Assembly: GCA_028712885.1 (NCBI GenBank)
Contig: JAQTPK010000024.1
Location: 1-41,611, forward strand
Reading direction: 5' to 3'
Source: Syntrophales bacterium
Lineage (GTDB): Bacteria > Desulfobacterota > Syntrophia > Syntrophales > UBA4778
Length of the DNA: 41,611 nt
In this document: in pieces, positions 1 to 5,767 of the stretch
How the letters are laid out: every line of letters starts with the position of its first letter
Numbering within the stretch: position 1 is the first letter of the stretch
Notes under the pieces: generated by a model
Seen by the model: the letters and a program-made list of their open reading frames with translations, nothing else
The model's database searches: none
What the model was told of the DNA's origin: nothing
Position numbers and translations under genes: made by a program

Positions 1-23
1 TTCAAGTCCCGGCTTCGGCACCA
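1..23 (+). tRNA. tRNA-Leu, 3' end only (cut by window edge)
   Basis: The first 23 bases read as the end of a tRNA: T-loop TTCAAGT, 3' side of the T stem CCCGG, acceptor strand CTTCGGC, discriminator A and an encoded CCA. The acceptor strand predicts a 5' end GCCGAAG, which is typical of tRNA-Leu. The anticodon lies outside the window, so the identity is inferred from the acceptor stem only. A transcription terminator follows directly. Confidence 0.75.
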
Positions 24-24
24 T
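10..24 (+). repeat. Direct repeat, copy 1 (tRNA-Leu 3' end; possible att site)
   Basis: CGGCTTCGGCACCAT, the last bases of the tRNA-Leu gene, recurs exactly at 1240-1254. The two copies bracket the YefM/YoeB toxin-antitoxin cluster and the non-coding stretch before it. This is the layout left by integration into a tRNA 3' end. No integrase is visible between the copies. Confidence 0.55.
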
Positions 25-34
25 CAATAATTGA

Positions 35-65
35 GGGGATGGCGATTTGGCCGTCCCCTTTTTTT
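35..65 (+). terminator. Intrinsic terminator after tRNA-Leu
   Basis: Stem GGGGATGGC (35-43) pairs with GCCGTCCCC (50-58) with one G-U pair and a six-base loop, followed by seven T (59-65). It sits 12 bases after the tRNA CCA end. Confidence 0.85.
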
Positions 66-99
66 AATCTCGCCGCGGGGGGCAGAAGCTAAAGAAGCT

Positions 100-137
100 G
101 AGAAGGTGAGAGGGTGAGAAGGTGAGAGGGTGAGAAA
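100..137. repeat. 8-base tandem repeat tract
   Basis: GAGAAGGT and GAGAGGGT alternate, two copies each, followed by GAGAA. This is one of the short-period tracts found throughout the intergenic DNA of this window. Confidence 0.8.
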
Positions 138-156
138 AAACAAGCTACGAAATTGG

Positions 157-403
157 GCATCCATTGTCGCGTTGCCCTCTCGTACTGGGGATTCGGGATT
201 CTACGCACGCATCAACACACATGTGTGTAGAGGCTAATAAACATGTGTATTGGCTGATCTCGTTTGTAGGCCGCATGGCGCATCCTTGTCTCCATTGGCT
301 GCGCTGAATGGCGTGATGCCATTATTTGCGCCATTTATCGGCTAATAATGGCGCTGGAATGGACATGTGCCATTGCGCATCCATTATAGCGTTGTCCCTC
401 TCG
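157..403 (+). repeat. Imperfect direct repeat pair of about 26 bases
   Basis: The copy at 157-182 begins GCATCCATTGTCGCGTTG and ends CCCTCTCG. The copy at 377-403 begins GCATCCATTATAGCGTTG and ends TCCCTCTCG. They differ at three substitutions and one extra T and lie 220 bases apart in the same orientation, enclosing the palindrome and hairpins. The function is unknown. Confidence 0.6.
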
Positions 404-447
404 CAATGCCACAGGCGCCCCGTTCCCGGCCTGACACTTACAACCCA

Positions 448-657
448 TCAGACCACCTCCCATCGTCCGCCTTTCGCCGGGCCGACACGTCTAAGATGGC
501 CTGCTGCTTTCAAAACGGCGATCTGTTTTTCTACAGCCCGTGGGGACAGGTTGAGAGCTTCGGCAATTTTTCGCGCACTTGCTGTATTATGCTCTTTTAA
601 AAATGCCAATATTTTCTCCGAACTTTTCTCCGAACTTTTTATTCGTAATGTGTCCAC
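448..657 (-). CDS. Small winged-helix protein following the YoeB toxin gene
   Basis: This 69-residue protein consists of one winged-helix domain: a helix-turn-helix around ASARKIAEALNLSPRAVEKQ (about residues 27-46) and a wing ending RRVGPAKGGRWEV. The same C-terminal winged helix is common at the end of AlbA_2/ATP-binding and Fic-type proteins, so it may be a remnant of a larger protein or a free-standing regulator. It starts with GTG at 657 and overlaps the end of the toxin gene by 19 bases, so it is probably the third cistron of the toxin-antitoxin operon. A 12-base tandem duplication (616-639) gives the repeated N-terminal KSSEKSSE. The ribosome site is weak and expression is uncertain. 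Confidence 0.6.
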   Translation of the reverse strand: MDTLRIKSSEKSSEKILAFLKEHNTASARKIAEALNLSPRAVEKQIAVLKAAGHLRRVGPAKGGRWEVV

Positions 658-902
658 ATCCGGATGATTTTGACGGTCTGGATTTCGTTGAGTATCTGAT
701 AGACCAGCCGGTGTTGGATATTGATTCTTCGGGAACAGGCTCCGGAAAGATCTCCTAAAAGCTTCTCGTAAGGCGGGGGATTCCGATAAGGATCTTCCTT
801 GAGGATTTCAAGCAGGCGCTCCACTTGAGGTTTCAAGCCGGACTGGGAGATCTTCTTTGCGTCTTTCACCGCCTGCCTGGTAAACACCAATCGCCAACTC
901 AC
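639..902 (-). CDS. yoeB: Txe/YoeB-family toxin (mRNA endoribonuclease)
   Basis: The 87-residue protein has the YoeB layout: N-terminal SWRLVFTRQAVKDAKK, a central basic region (LLGDLSGACSRRINIQHRLVY) and the C-terminal WTHYE ending with the His-Tyr pair that is catalytic in YoeB. Family members cut mRNA in the ribosomal A site. It starts with GTG at 902, inside the stop codon of the antitoxin gene (GTGA, four-base overlap), so the two genes are translationally coupled. The antitoxin precedes the toxin, as usual for YefM/YoeB. The length is normal and no catalytic residue appears to be missing. Confidence 0.88.
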   Translation of the reverse strand: MSWRLVFTRQAVKDAKKISQSGLKPQVERLLEILKEDPYRNPPPYEKLLGDLSGACSRRINIQHRLVYQILNEIQTVKIIRMWTHYE

Positions 903-1141
903 CAGTCAAAATCCTTATCACATTCTTCTACAGGAGTCGTAAGTCCTTCCCGGATGGACTCGCGCATGCCGGGTATGGATGTGAGATACAGGGTTTCCTG
1001 GATGGCACGCCAATCATCCTCGGAGATGAGGACTGCGGAACTTCTTTTCCCTACGATCTGCACCGGCTCGTGGGACTCTTTTACCTCATCCACAAGACTG
1101 TATAAGCGTTTTCTTGCTTCCGTTGCCGTGAGTGTTGTCAT
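899..1141 (-). CDS. yefM: YefM/Phd-family antitoxin
   Basis: The 80-residue protein starts MTTLTATEARKRLYSLVDEV, the standard Phd/YefM N-terminal DNA-binding fold, and has an acidic C terminus (VEECDKDFDW) of the kind that binds and neutralises the toxin. ATG at 1141 is chosen because AAGGAGG lies about seven bases upstream. An earlier in-frame TTG at 1177 would run through the operator. The gene is first in the operon with yoeB. Repression by the YefM-YoeB complex at the palindrome just upstream is expected from the family and fits the sequence. Confidence 0.88.
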   Translation of the reverse strand: MTTLTATEARKRLYSLVDEVKESHEPVQIVGKRSSAVLISEDDWRAIQETLYLTSIPGMRESIREGLTTPVEECDKDFDW

Positions 1142-1151
1142 TTTGACCTCC

Positions 1152-1177
1152 TTGACGTACGCAATATCGTACGTCAA
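1152..1177 (-). promoter_or_regulatory. Palindromic operator of the yefM-yoeB operon
   Basis: Two perfect 10-base arms, TTGACGTACG (1152-1161) and CGTACGTCAA (1168-1177), are separated by CAATAT. The palindrome ends 11 bases before the antitoxin start codon, next to the ribosome-binding site. Binding by the antitoxin-toxin complex is inferred. Confidence 0.75.
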
Positions 1178-1239
1178 AATAAGTGCAAGGTCAAGTTATT
1201 TTATGCTTAAGAACACTGTGAGGCAATTTCGGGGCCCCA

Positions 1240-1254
1240 CGGCTTCGGCACCAT
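1240..1254 (+). repeat. Direct repeat, copy 2 (tRNA-Leu 3'-end duplicate)
   Basis: CGGCTTCGGCACCAT is identical to 10-24. The bases before it do not form a T-arm (no TTCRA loop), so this is not a working tRNA end. It is followed by its own terminator, as expected if it were the original tRNA end displaced by an insertion. Confidence 0.55.
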
Positions 1255-1263
1255 AAAATAGCA

Positions 1264-1298
1264 GGGGTTAATTCCGAGCAGGAATTAACCCCTTTTTT
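1264..1298 (+). terminator. Strong intrinsic terminator
   Basis: The 12-base perfect stem GGGGTTAATTCC (1264-1275) / GGAATTAACCCC (1281-1292) has loop GAGCA and six T (1293-1298). It is oriented for the plus strand, consistent with being the old terminator of the tRNA gene. Read on the minus strand it lies downstream of vapC but has no T-run. Confidence 0.85.
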
Positions 1299-1320
1299 CA
1301 GTCTCAAGTCTCAGTTACAG

Positions 1321-1710
1321 TTATAGCACTTCCAGCCCCAAAATTTTCGCCATCGGATCGAAATCCCGGTCGTCATGCAGGAGCGGGAATCGATGATGGA
1401 TACAGAACGTTCCGATCATGACATCGATTGTCTTCCGTAGCGTTACGCCCTTCTTCCGCAAAAACCTGTAATTCAGCGCGCTCTCCAGGGCCAGCGCCTG
1501 TCCAACCATCGGCATGAAGGGCAAACGCGAAAGGAGGTCCCCTGCAATCCGGAAATCCCTTTCGCTCTGAAATCCCTGCAGCACTTCGGCCAGGATCAGG
1601 TCGCCCATCAGGATCGGAGTATTACCCAATGCGGAATCGAGCCAGTCCGTCTGCGAAGTTCTCTTGCCGTTGAAGAAGTCGATCCAGACGGACGAGTCAA
1701 CGACGATCAT
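1321..1710 (-). CDS. vapC: VapC-type PIN-domain toxin ribonuclease
   Basis: The 129-residue PIN domain has the expected acidic metal-binding residues: MIVVDSSVWIDFF (D5) at the N terminus, E43 in LILAEVLQGF, D97 in TIDVMIGTFC and D116-D119 in LHDDRDFDPMA. VapC proteins are Mg-dependent RNases that often cut tRNA or rRNA. ATG at 1710 overlaps the antitoxin stop by four bases (ATGA). The stop codon lies immediately after a heptamer tract (1300-1320). All catalytic positions appear present, so the toxin is probably active. Confidence 0.88.
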   Translation of the reverse strand: MIVVDSSVWIDFFNGKRTSQTDWLDSALGNTPILMGDLILAEVLQGFQSERDFRIAGDLLSRLPFMPMVGQALALESALNYRFLRKKGVTLRKTIDVMIGTFCIHHRFPLLHDDRDFDPMAKILGLEVL

Positions 1711-1901
1711 TTGTCCAGTCTCATCTCATCGAGGCTGCCGCTCCATTTGAGTTTTCCCCGAAAGCCCTTGATTTTTTTCTGGCCTTTCACCTGTACCAGC
1801 AGTTTCAATCCCTCTTCGATGGCGTCCTTTTTTGTTTTCAAGCCGGATGCCTTGAGCGCGGATTCCATCAGTTCGTCGTCGATGACGACGTTGGTTCTCA
1901 T
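1707..1901 (-). CDS. vapB: VapB-type antitoxin
   Basis: The 64-residue protein starts MRTNVVIDDELMESALKASG, a ribbon-helix-helix DNA-binding segment of the VapB group (PF09957-like), followed by a toxin-binding tail. ATG at 1901 has GGAGG eight bases upstream. A longer in-frame start at 1940 lies within the promoter/operator and is rejected. It is the first gene of the vapBC operon. Confidence 0.85.
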   Translation of the reverse strand: MRTNVVIDDELMESALKASGLKTKKDAIEEGLKLLVQVKGQKKIKGFRGKLKWSGSLDEMRLDK

Positions 1902-1912
1902 TTCCCGCCTCC

Positions 1913-1943
1913 AATGTGTATTAATGCAATTATTATACACATT
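1913..1943 (-). promoter_or_regulatory. vapBC promoter with overlapping operator
   Basis: Inverted arms AATGTGTAT (1913-1921) and ATACACATT (1935-1943) surround a 13-base spacer. On the minus strand a perfect -10 box TATAAT (1937-1932) lies in the right arm. A weak -35 (TTTCAA, 1960-1955) is 17 bases further upstream. Transcription would start near 1925. The overlap suggests autorepression by VapBC. Confidence 0.6.
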
Positions 1944-2058
1944 ATGGGATTAGTTTGAAAGGACATTATTTTCAGCCTTAAGTCTCAAGTTAAAAGAGCC
2001 CTCGTGGGCTCGGGATGCATTTTCAAGTCCGGCAGTCGGGTCGGATTCCTCCCGGCGC

Positions 2059-2139
2059 ACAGGTCTTTTCTGCCGCTCACCCTGAGCGGGTCGAAGGGTC
2101 TCGCTCCGCTGCGAGAAGAGCGGCGACGAAAAGACCTGT
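2059..2139. repeat. Long imperfect palindrome with REP-like core
   Basis: ACAGGTCTTTTC plus TGCCGCTC (2059-2078) is matched by GAGCGGC (2118-2124), GAC and GAAAAGACCTGT (2128-2139) on the other strand. The centre holds CACCCTGAGCGGGTCGAAGG (2078-2097), a form of a dispersed repeat known from many bacterial genomes, and a small hairpin. It is probably a non-autonomous palindromic element. The rest of 1996-2214 shows no gene. Confidence 0.6.
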
Positions 2140-2214
2140 ACTCCTGATTGTTAAAATTCGAGTTAAGGCCGCGATGTTTACAGCTTATATTCTACTTTAA
2201 AATACAGCCGGTAC

Positions 2215-2997
2215 TTATGAGATGCCGACTTCTTTGCCAATTTCCTTAAACTGCTTCGGGAACTCGGGCTGGAAATTCAGATAAACCGGGATCGGGTACT
2301 GCGCGCCCACTTTCTTGCCGACCTCTGCGAGAGCGGCCGTGAGTTCACCCAGAGATCCGCCGGGAATGGAAAACACGATCTCGTCATCCTGCGTCATGGA
2401 GAACACCCGGTCCCCGGTCCCGGGAATGGAGATCCTGGGCTCGCGGTCCAGAAAAGGCGCGAGCAGGTATTCGGTACATTCAATTTTGCCCCCGAAATGG
2501 CCCGGCACCCTCTTCCCTGCCCGGTAAGCCCAGGCCTGGACGAGTCTCATCAACTGCGCCGGATTCCCGTAAAATGCGATCGTATCGGGCTCGAAAGCGG
2601 CCCGGTGCAGGGGTGCCAGCAGGACGGCTGCATACTCGTCCTTCCCCAGCTTTTTAACGACTGATACTTCATTGGCGGCGGCCTTTTCGTCTTTCGAATA
2701 CGCTCCTTCGCACAGGAGCCTTGTCATTGCGGATGCAGGATCGGCCGCGGTGCTGAAACCGAATGCCAGGGCGGCCGGCACACAGACAATATCGTCCTTC
2801 GTCAGGCCCACGGTCCAGCCGTAGATGCGGGCCATGGTCACGGCCTGGCAGAGGGCCACCTTTTTGCCGAGAGCCGCCGCCGGGCGGCGCGTCTTTTCGG
2901 GAAATTCATTCGGGCTCTTGAGAAACTTGACGGCTACTGGAAATGTCTTGAGCCTCAGATCGTTCCTGATGAATTCTGCCGCTTCCTTTTGATCCAT
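2215..2997 (-). CDS. DUF169 family protein
   Basis: The 260-residue soluble protein matches the DUF169 (COG2043) pattern: N-terminal AAEFIRNDLRLKTFPVAVKF, then ALCQAVTMARIYGWTVGLTKDDIVCVPAALAFGF with conserved cysteines, and a C-terminal IPGGSLGELTAALAEVGKK region. Family members are frequent in strict anaerobes and have no agreed biochemical role. ATG at 2997 has a GGGGG ribosome site about eight bases upstream. It is monocistronic and divergent from the fructose-bisphosphatase gene. Confidence 0.85.
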   Translation of the reverse strand: MDQKEAAEFIRNDLRLKTFPVAVKFLKSPNEFPEKTRRPAAALGKKVALCQAVTMARIYGWTVGLTKDDIVCVPAALAFGFSTAADPASAMTRLLCEGAYSKDEKAAANEVSVVKKLGKDEYAAVLLAPLHRAAFEPDTIAFYGNPAQLMRLVQAWAYRAGKRVPGHFGGKIECTEYLLAPFLDREPRISIPGTGDRVFSMTQDDEIVFSIPGGSLGELTAALAEVGKKVGAQYPIPVYLNFQPEFPKQFKEIGKEVGIS

Positions 2998-3103
2998 TTA
3001 CAACCCCCTTTCTGTTCTCTTCCATCTGTTACATACATTCACATTATCAGAAATCCCCTTGTGGAAAAAAGGAATTATTGCTATAAGATATCGTAATTTG
3101 AAA

Positions 3104-3182
3104 GGTATCAGGCGCCGGGTTTCCGGCATCTGTTCCGTCAGTTTCCTCTGAAACCTGAATCCGGATACCTGAAATCCGGAAA
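3104..3182. repeat. Heptamer inverted-pair tract upstream of fbp
   Basis: Left arm units include GGTATCA, GGCGCCG, GGTTTCC, GGCATCT, GTTCCGT and CAGTTTC (3104-3145). Right arm units are CTGAAAC, CTGAATC, CGGATAC, CTGAAAT and CCGGAAA (3148-3182). The right arm is largely complementary in theme to the left. The tract fills the divergent spacer between DUF169 and fbp. Confidence 0.65.
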
Positions 3183-3184
3183 CG

Positions 3185-3208
3185 AATATGATACCCCGGT
3201 ATCATATT
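3185..3208 (+). promoter_or_regulatory. Palindromic operator-like site before fbp
   Basis: Perfect 11-base arms AATATGATACC (3185-3195) and GGTATCATATT (3198-3208) are separated by only CC. The two-base gap argues against an RNA hairpin and for binding of a dimeric protein to DNA. It lies 26 bases before the fbp start codon. Confidence 0.6.
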
Positions 3209-3234
3209 TCCGGCGTCAAGATAAGGATTTATTC

Positions 3235-4167
3235 ATGTCGATCTCCGATGCAACCCAATGCGCAACAGATCTTAGAAGGCATATGTGGATGGCGGGGGTG
3301 GAAACCGAGCTCCGCCGTCTTATCTGGCAGATCGCCATTACCGGCAAGTACATTTCGGCCAAGATTCACGAAGCCAATCGGAAATTCGCCGGATTCCGGA
3401 ACATCTTCGGGGAAGAGCAGCTCGCCCTGGACCGGACGGCGGACGAGATACTCAAGGCGCAGCTGCAATTTTCCGGCTTTGTCCGGGAATACGCCTCGGA
3501 AGAACAGGATTCCGTCATCGTGATCGGCAAGGGAGACGAACAGTACTTCATCACGGCCGACCCGCTTGACGGCTCTTCGCTCGTGGATACCAACCTTTCC
3601 ATCGGGACGATTATCGGGATCCACAGCAGCCCCGTTCTCAACGAAGGGAGAAAAACGCTGGTCGCGGCCATGTACATCACCTACGGCCCGCTGATCACGA
3701 TGGTCTATTCGGCGGGAAAGGGGAGTCATGAGTTCGTCCTGAACCGGGAAGGAGAATACGTTCTCGCCCAGGAGAATATAGTAATGGACGACCGGGGATC
3801 CATTTACAGCCTGGGCGGGCTCAGAAAAGAATGGCTGCCGGAGCACCTCGCCTACGTGGAATTTCTTGAGAGCAGCGGGTACAAGCTGAGGTACAGCGGC
3901 GGCTTTGTCCCGGACATCAACCAGATTCTGATCAAGAAAGGCGGGATATTTTCCTACCCGGCGCTGAAGAAATCACCCTCGGGAAAGTTGAGGCTGATAT
4001 TCGAGCTGCAGCCGATGGCCTACATTCTCGAGCAGGCCGGGGGAATGGCAACGGACGGCAGCCGGGACATCCTCGACATCAAGGCAACCGACCTCGATCA
4101 TCGCAGCCCCGTTTACATCGGGAGCCGCTTTGAGATCCAGAAAGCGCGCGAATTCCTGAAAGCTTGA
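3235..4167 (+). CDS. fbp: Class I fructose-1,6-bisphosphatase
   Basis: The 310-residue FBPase hydrolyses fructose-1,6-bisphosphate to fructose-6-phosphate, the irreversible step of gluconeogenesis. The metal site is intact: Glu pair in YASEEQ (residues 89-90) and ADPLDGSS (108-115). The C-terminal substrate region has KSPSGKLRLIFELQPMAYIL and EQAGGMATDG. The length fits the family (about 330). ATG at 3235 has AAGGA about eight bases upstream. The aldolase-like gene follows after 27 bases in the same direction, so the two are probably one operon. A palindromic site lies just upstream. Confidence 0.95.
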   Translation: MSISDATQCATDLRRHMWMAGVETELRRLIWQIAITGKYISAKIHEANRKFAGFRNIFGEEQLALDRTADEILKAQLQFSGFVREYASEEQDSVIVIGKGDEQYFITADPLDGSSLVDTNLSIGTIIGIHSSPVLNEGRKTLVAAMYITYGPLITMVYSAGKGSHEFVLNREGEYVLAQENIVMDDRGSIYSLGGLRKEWLPEHLAYVEFLESSGYKLRYSGGFVPDINQILIKKGGIFSYPALKKSPSGKLRLIFELQPMAYILEQAGGMATDGSRDILDIKATDLDHRSPVYIGSRFEIQKAREFLKA

Positions 4168-4194
4168 GCAAAAATTCTGAGCGAGGTATTGCGG

Positions 4195-5637
4195 ATGATT
4201 TTCGAAAATCTCGAGCAGTTGAAGAAAGGCGTCCGCGCCGCGGTCAAAACTGAAGGCGGGCGCGTCGAAGTGGCCGACCCGGGAAAGCTGCGCGGCCGGA
4301 CGATAGACGACCTGATCCATACCGCCGTTTTCAGTCCCGATCCCGCCGCGAAAGAGGTTGCGAGGTGGATCATCCGCCGGGCGGGCGCCGCGCTGGGCAT
4401 TCACTGCGCCTCCATCCAGGGACTATACGAGGCAATGGGGAAGGAGAAGGCGGGAGGCTTTACCGTCCCCGCGGTCAACCTGAGGGGGCTTACTTACCTT
4501 TGCGCCCAGGCCGTTTTCCGGACGGTCCTGAAGGAGAAAATCGGACCGGTGATATTCGAGATCGCCCGCTCCGAAATCGGTTATACCGACCAGCGTCCCG
4601 CGGAATACGGGGCGGCCGTTACGGCGGCGGCCATCAAGACGGGGTACAGCGGCCCGCTCTTCCTGCAGGGAGACCACTTCCAGGTCAGCGGGAAGAAGTA
4701 CGCGGGCGACCCGGAAGGCGAGGTTAACGCCGTCCGCGTTCTTATCCGGGAGGCGGTGGCGGCGGGTTTTTTCAACATCGATATCGACTCATCCACCATC
4801 GTGGACCTCTCAAAACCCACCCTGCGTGAGCAGCAGCTTGCCAATTCCTCCATTGCGGCGGACCTGACGGGGATGATCCGCCGGATCGAGCCGGCGGGCG
4901 TCCGAATATCCGTCGGAGGGGAAATCGGGGAGGTCGGCAAGAAGAACAGCACCGTCGAGGATCTGCGGGCCTTCATGGAAATATATCAGGAGAAGCTCCA
5001 TAAAGAGGGCAAAGGGCTCGCCGGGATCAGCAAGATAAGCGTGCAGACCGGGACGACGCACGGCGGGGTGCCGCTTCCTGACGGACGGATCGCCGATGTG
5101 AAGCTGGATTTCCAGACCCTGGAATTGCTGTCCCGGACCGCCAGGAGCGAGTTCGGTCTGGCCGGGGCCGTCCAGCACGGCGCGTCCACTCTCCCGGATG
5201 AGGCGTTCGACCGCTTCCCGAAAACGGGGACCGCCGAGATCCACCTCGCCACGGGTTTCCAGAACATGATTTACGACAGCTCAAGCTTTCCGCACGCGCT
5301 GCGGGACAGGATCTACGCCCATATCCGCTCTAATCTCGCCGACGAAAGGGGTCCGAAAGACACGGAGGAGCAGTTCATTTACAAGACGCGAAAAAAAGGA
5401 TTCGGACCCTTCAAGAAGGATTTCTGGATGCTCCCTCCCGAATGTCTCGAAGGAATCGGGGCGGAAATGGAGAAGAAATTCCATTTCCTCTTCGGCAGGC
5501 TGAACGTGTTCGGGACGAAGGATGTGACGGACCGGTTCGTCAAGCCGGTAGATGTAGCATCGCCTCTCCCGGCCGCGCTGTCCGGCAAAGCCGGCCAACG
5601 GGAGGACATAGCGGAGGAGTACGGGGAAGGGGAATAA
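4195..5637 (+). CDS. Large class II fructose-bisphosphate aldolase-like protein
   Basis: This protein of about 480 residues has the class II aldolase zinc site: D160-H161 in LQGDHF, E243 in GGEIGE, H289 in TTHGGVP and H328 in QHGASTL. It is well above the usual 285-360 residues of FbaA-type enzymes, with an N-terminal helical extension of about 90 residues and a longer C terminus. Placement right after fbp suggests it condenses triose phosphates for gluconeogenesis, though a related ketose-bisphosphate substrate is possible. ATG 4195 is preferred over the in-frame TTG at 4189 because GCGAGG (4181-4186) is eight bases upstream of ATG but only two from TTG. Confidence 0.85.
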   Translation: MIFENLEQLKKGVRAAVKTEGGRVEVADPGKLRGRTIDDLIHTAVFSPDPAAKEVARWIIRRAGAALGIHCASIQGLYEAMGKEKAGGFTVPAVNLRGLTYLCAQAVFRTVLKEKIGPVIFEIARSEIGYTDQRPAEYGAAVTAAAIKTGYSGPLFLQGDHFQVSGKKYAGDPEGEVNAVRVLIREAVAAGFFNIDIDSSTIVDLSKPTLREQQLANSSIAADLTGMIRRIEPAGVRISVGGEIGEVGKKNSTVEDLRAFMEIYQEKLHKEGKGLAGISKISVQTGTTHGGVPLPDGRIADVKLDFQTLELLSRTARSEFGLAGAVQHGASTLPDEAFDRFPKTGTAEIHLATGFQNMIYDSSSFPHALRDRIYAHIRSNLADERGPKDTEEQFIYKTRKKGFGPFKKDFWMLPPECLEGIGAEMEKKFHFLFGRLNVFGTKDVTDRFVKPVDVASPLPAALSGKAGQREDIAEEYGEGE

Positions 5638-5643
5638 AAACCA

Positions 5644-5767
5644 GTTTCGAGTTTCTAGTCTCGAGTTTCGAGTTCCCGGTTAAGTTCGAACGCATAACAA
5701 AAGAGGACCCTGCGTGTAGGGTCTTCTTCTTTTTTAACCAGAAACTAGAAACCCGAAACTCGAAACT
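5644..5767. repeat. Heptamer inverted pair between fba-like and metG
   Basis: Left arm: GTTTCGA, GTTTCTA, GTCTCGA, GTTTCGA, GTTCCCG in exact 7-base register (5644-5678). Right arm: AGAAACT, AGAAACC, CGAAACT, CGAAACT (5740-5767). The arms are complementary in sequence. The left arm starts six bases after the aldolase stop and the right arm reaches into the metG stop codon (TAG at 5766-5768). A conventional terminator hairpin sits between them. Confidence 0.85.
5703..5735 (+). terminator. Intrinsic terminator after the fbp operon
   Basis: GACCCT (5706-5711) and AGGGTC (5718-5723) form a stem with loop GCGTGT, followed by the T-rich run TTCTTCTTTTTT. It lies inside the heptamer inverted pair. 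Confidence 0.75.

Larger units (their letters stand above)
66..447. other. Non-coding stretch with small repeats and hairpins
   Basis: No convincing gene is visible. It holds an 8-base tandem tract (100-137), a direct repeat of about 26 bases (157-182 and 377-403, differing at a few positions), a perfect 14-base palindrome ACACACATGTGTGT (215-228) and two adjacent hairpins: AATGGC/GCCATT (307-323) and GCGCCATT/AATGGCGC (328-354). No T-run follows the hairpins, so they do not look like ordinary terminators. It may be a decayed remnant of the inserted segment. Confidence 0.5.
1299..1995. repeat. Heptamer tracts flanking vapBC
   Basis: AGTCTCA is repeated at 1300-1306 and 1307-1313 and followed by GTTACAG up to the vapC stop. 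At 1975-1995 the units GCCTTAA, GTCTCAA and GTTAAAA follow one another. The two tracts share the same theme in the same orientation, so unlike most tracts here they flank the module as direct repeats. Confidence 0.55.

Noticed and set aside
100-137. CRISPR-like array
   Set aside because: The units are 8 bases with no spacers. The heptamer tracts elsewhere also lack unique spacers, and no cas genes are present.
215-228. Replication origin or regulator site at ACACACATGTGTGT
   Set aside because: A lone palindrome with no DnaA boxes, iterons or nearby regulator start; no function can be supported.
1226-1254. Second tRNA gene end
   Set aside because: The acceptor strand and CCA match, but there is no T-loop consensus or the rest of the cloverleaf upstream; treated as a direct-repeat copy.
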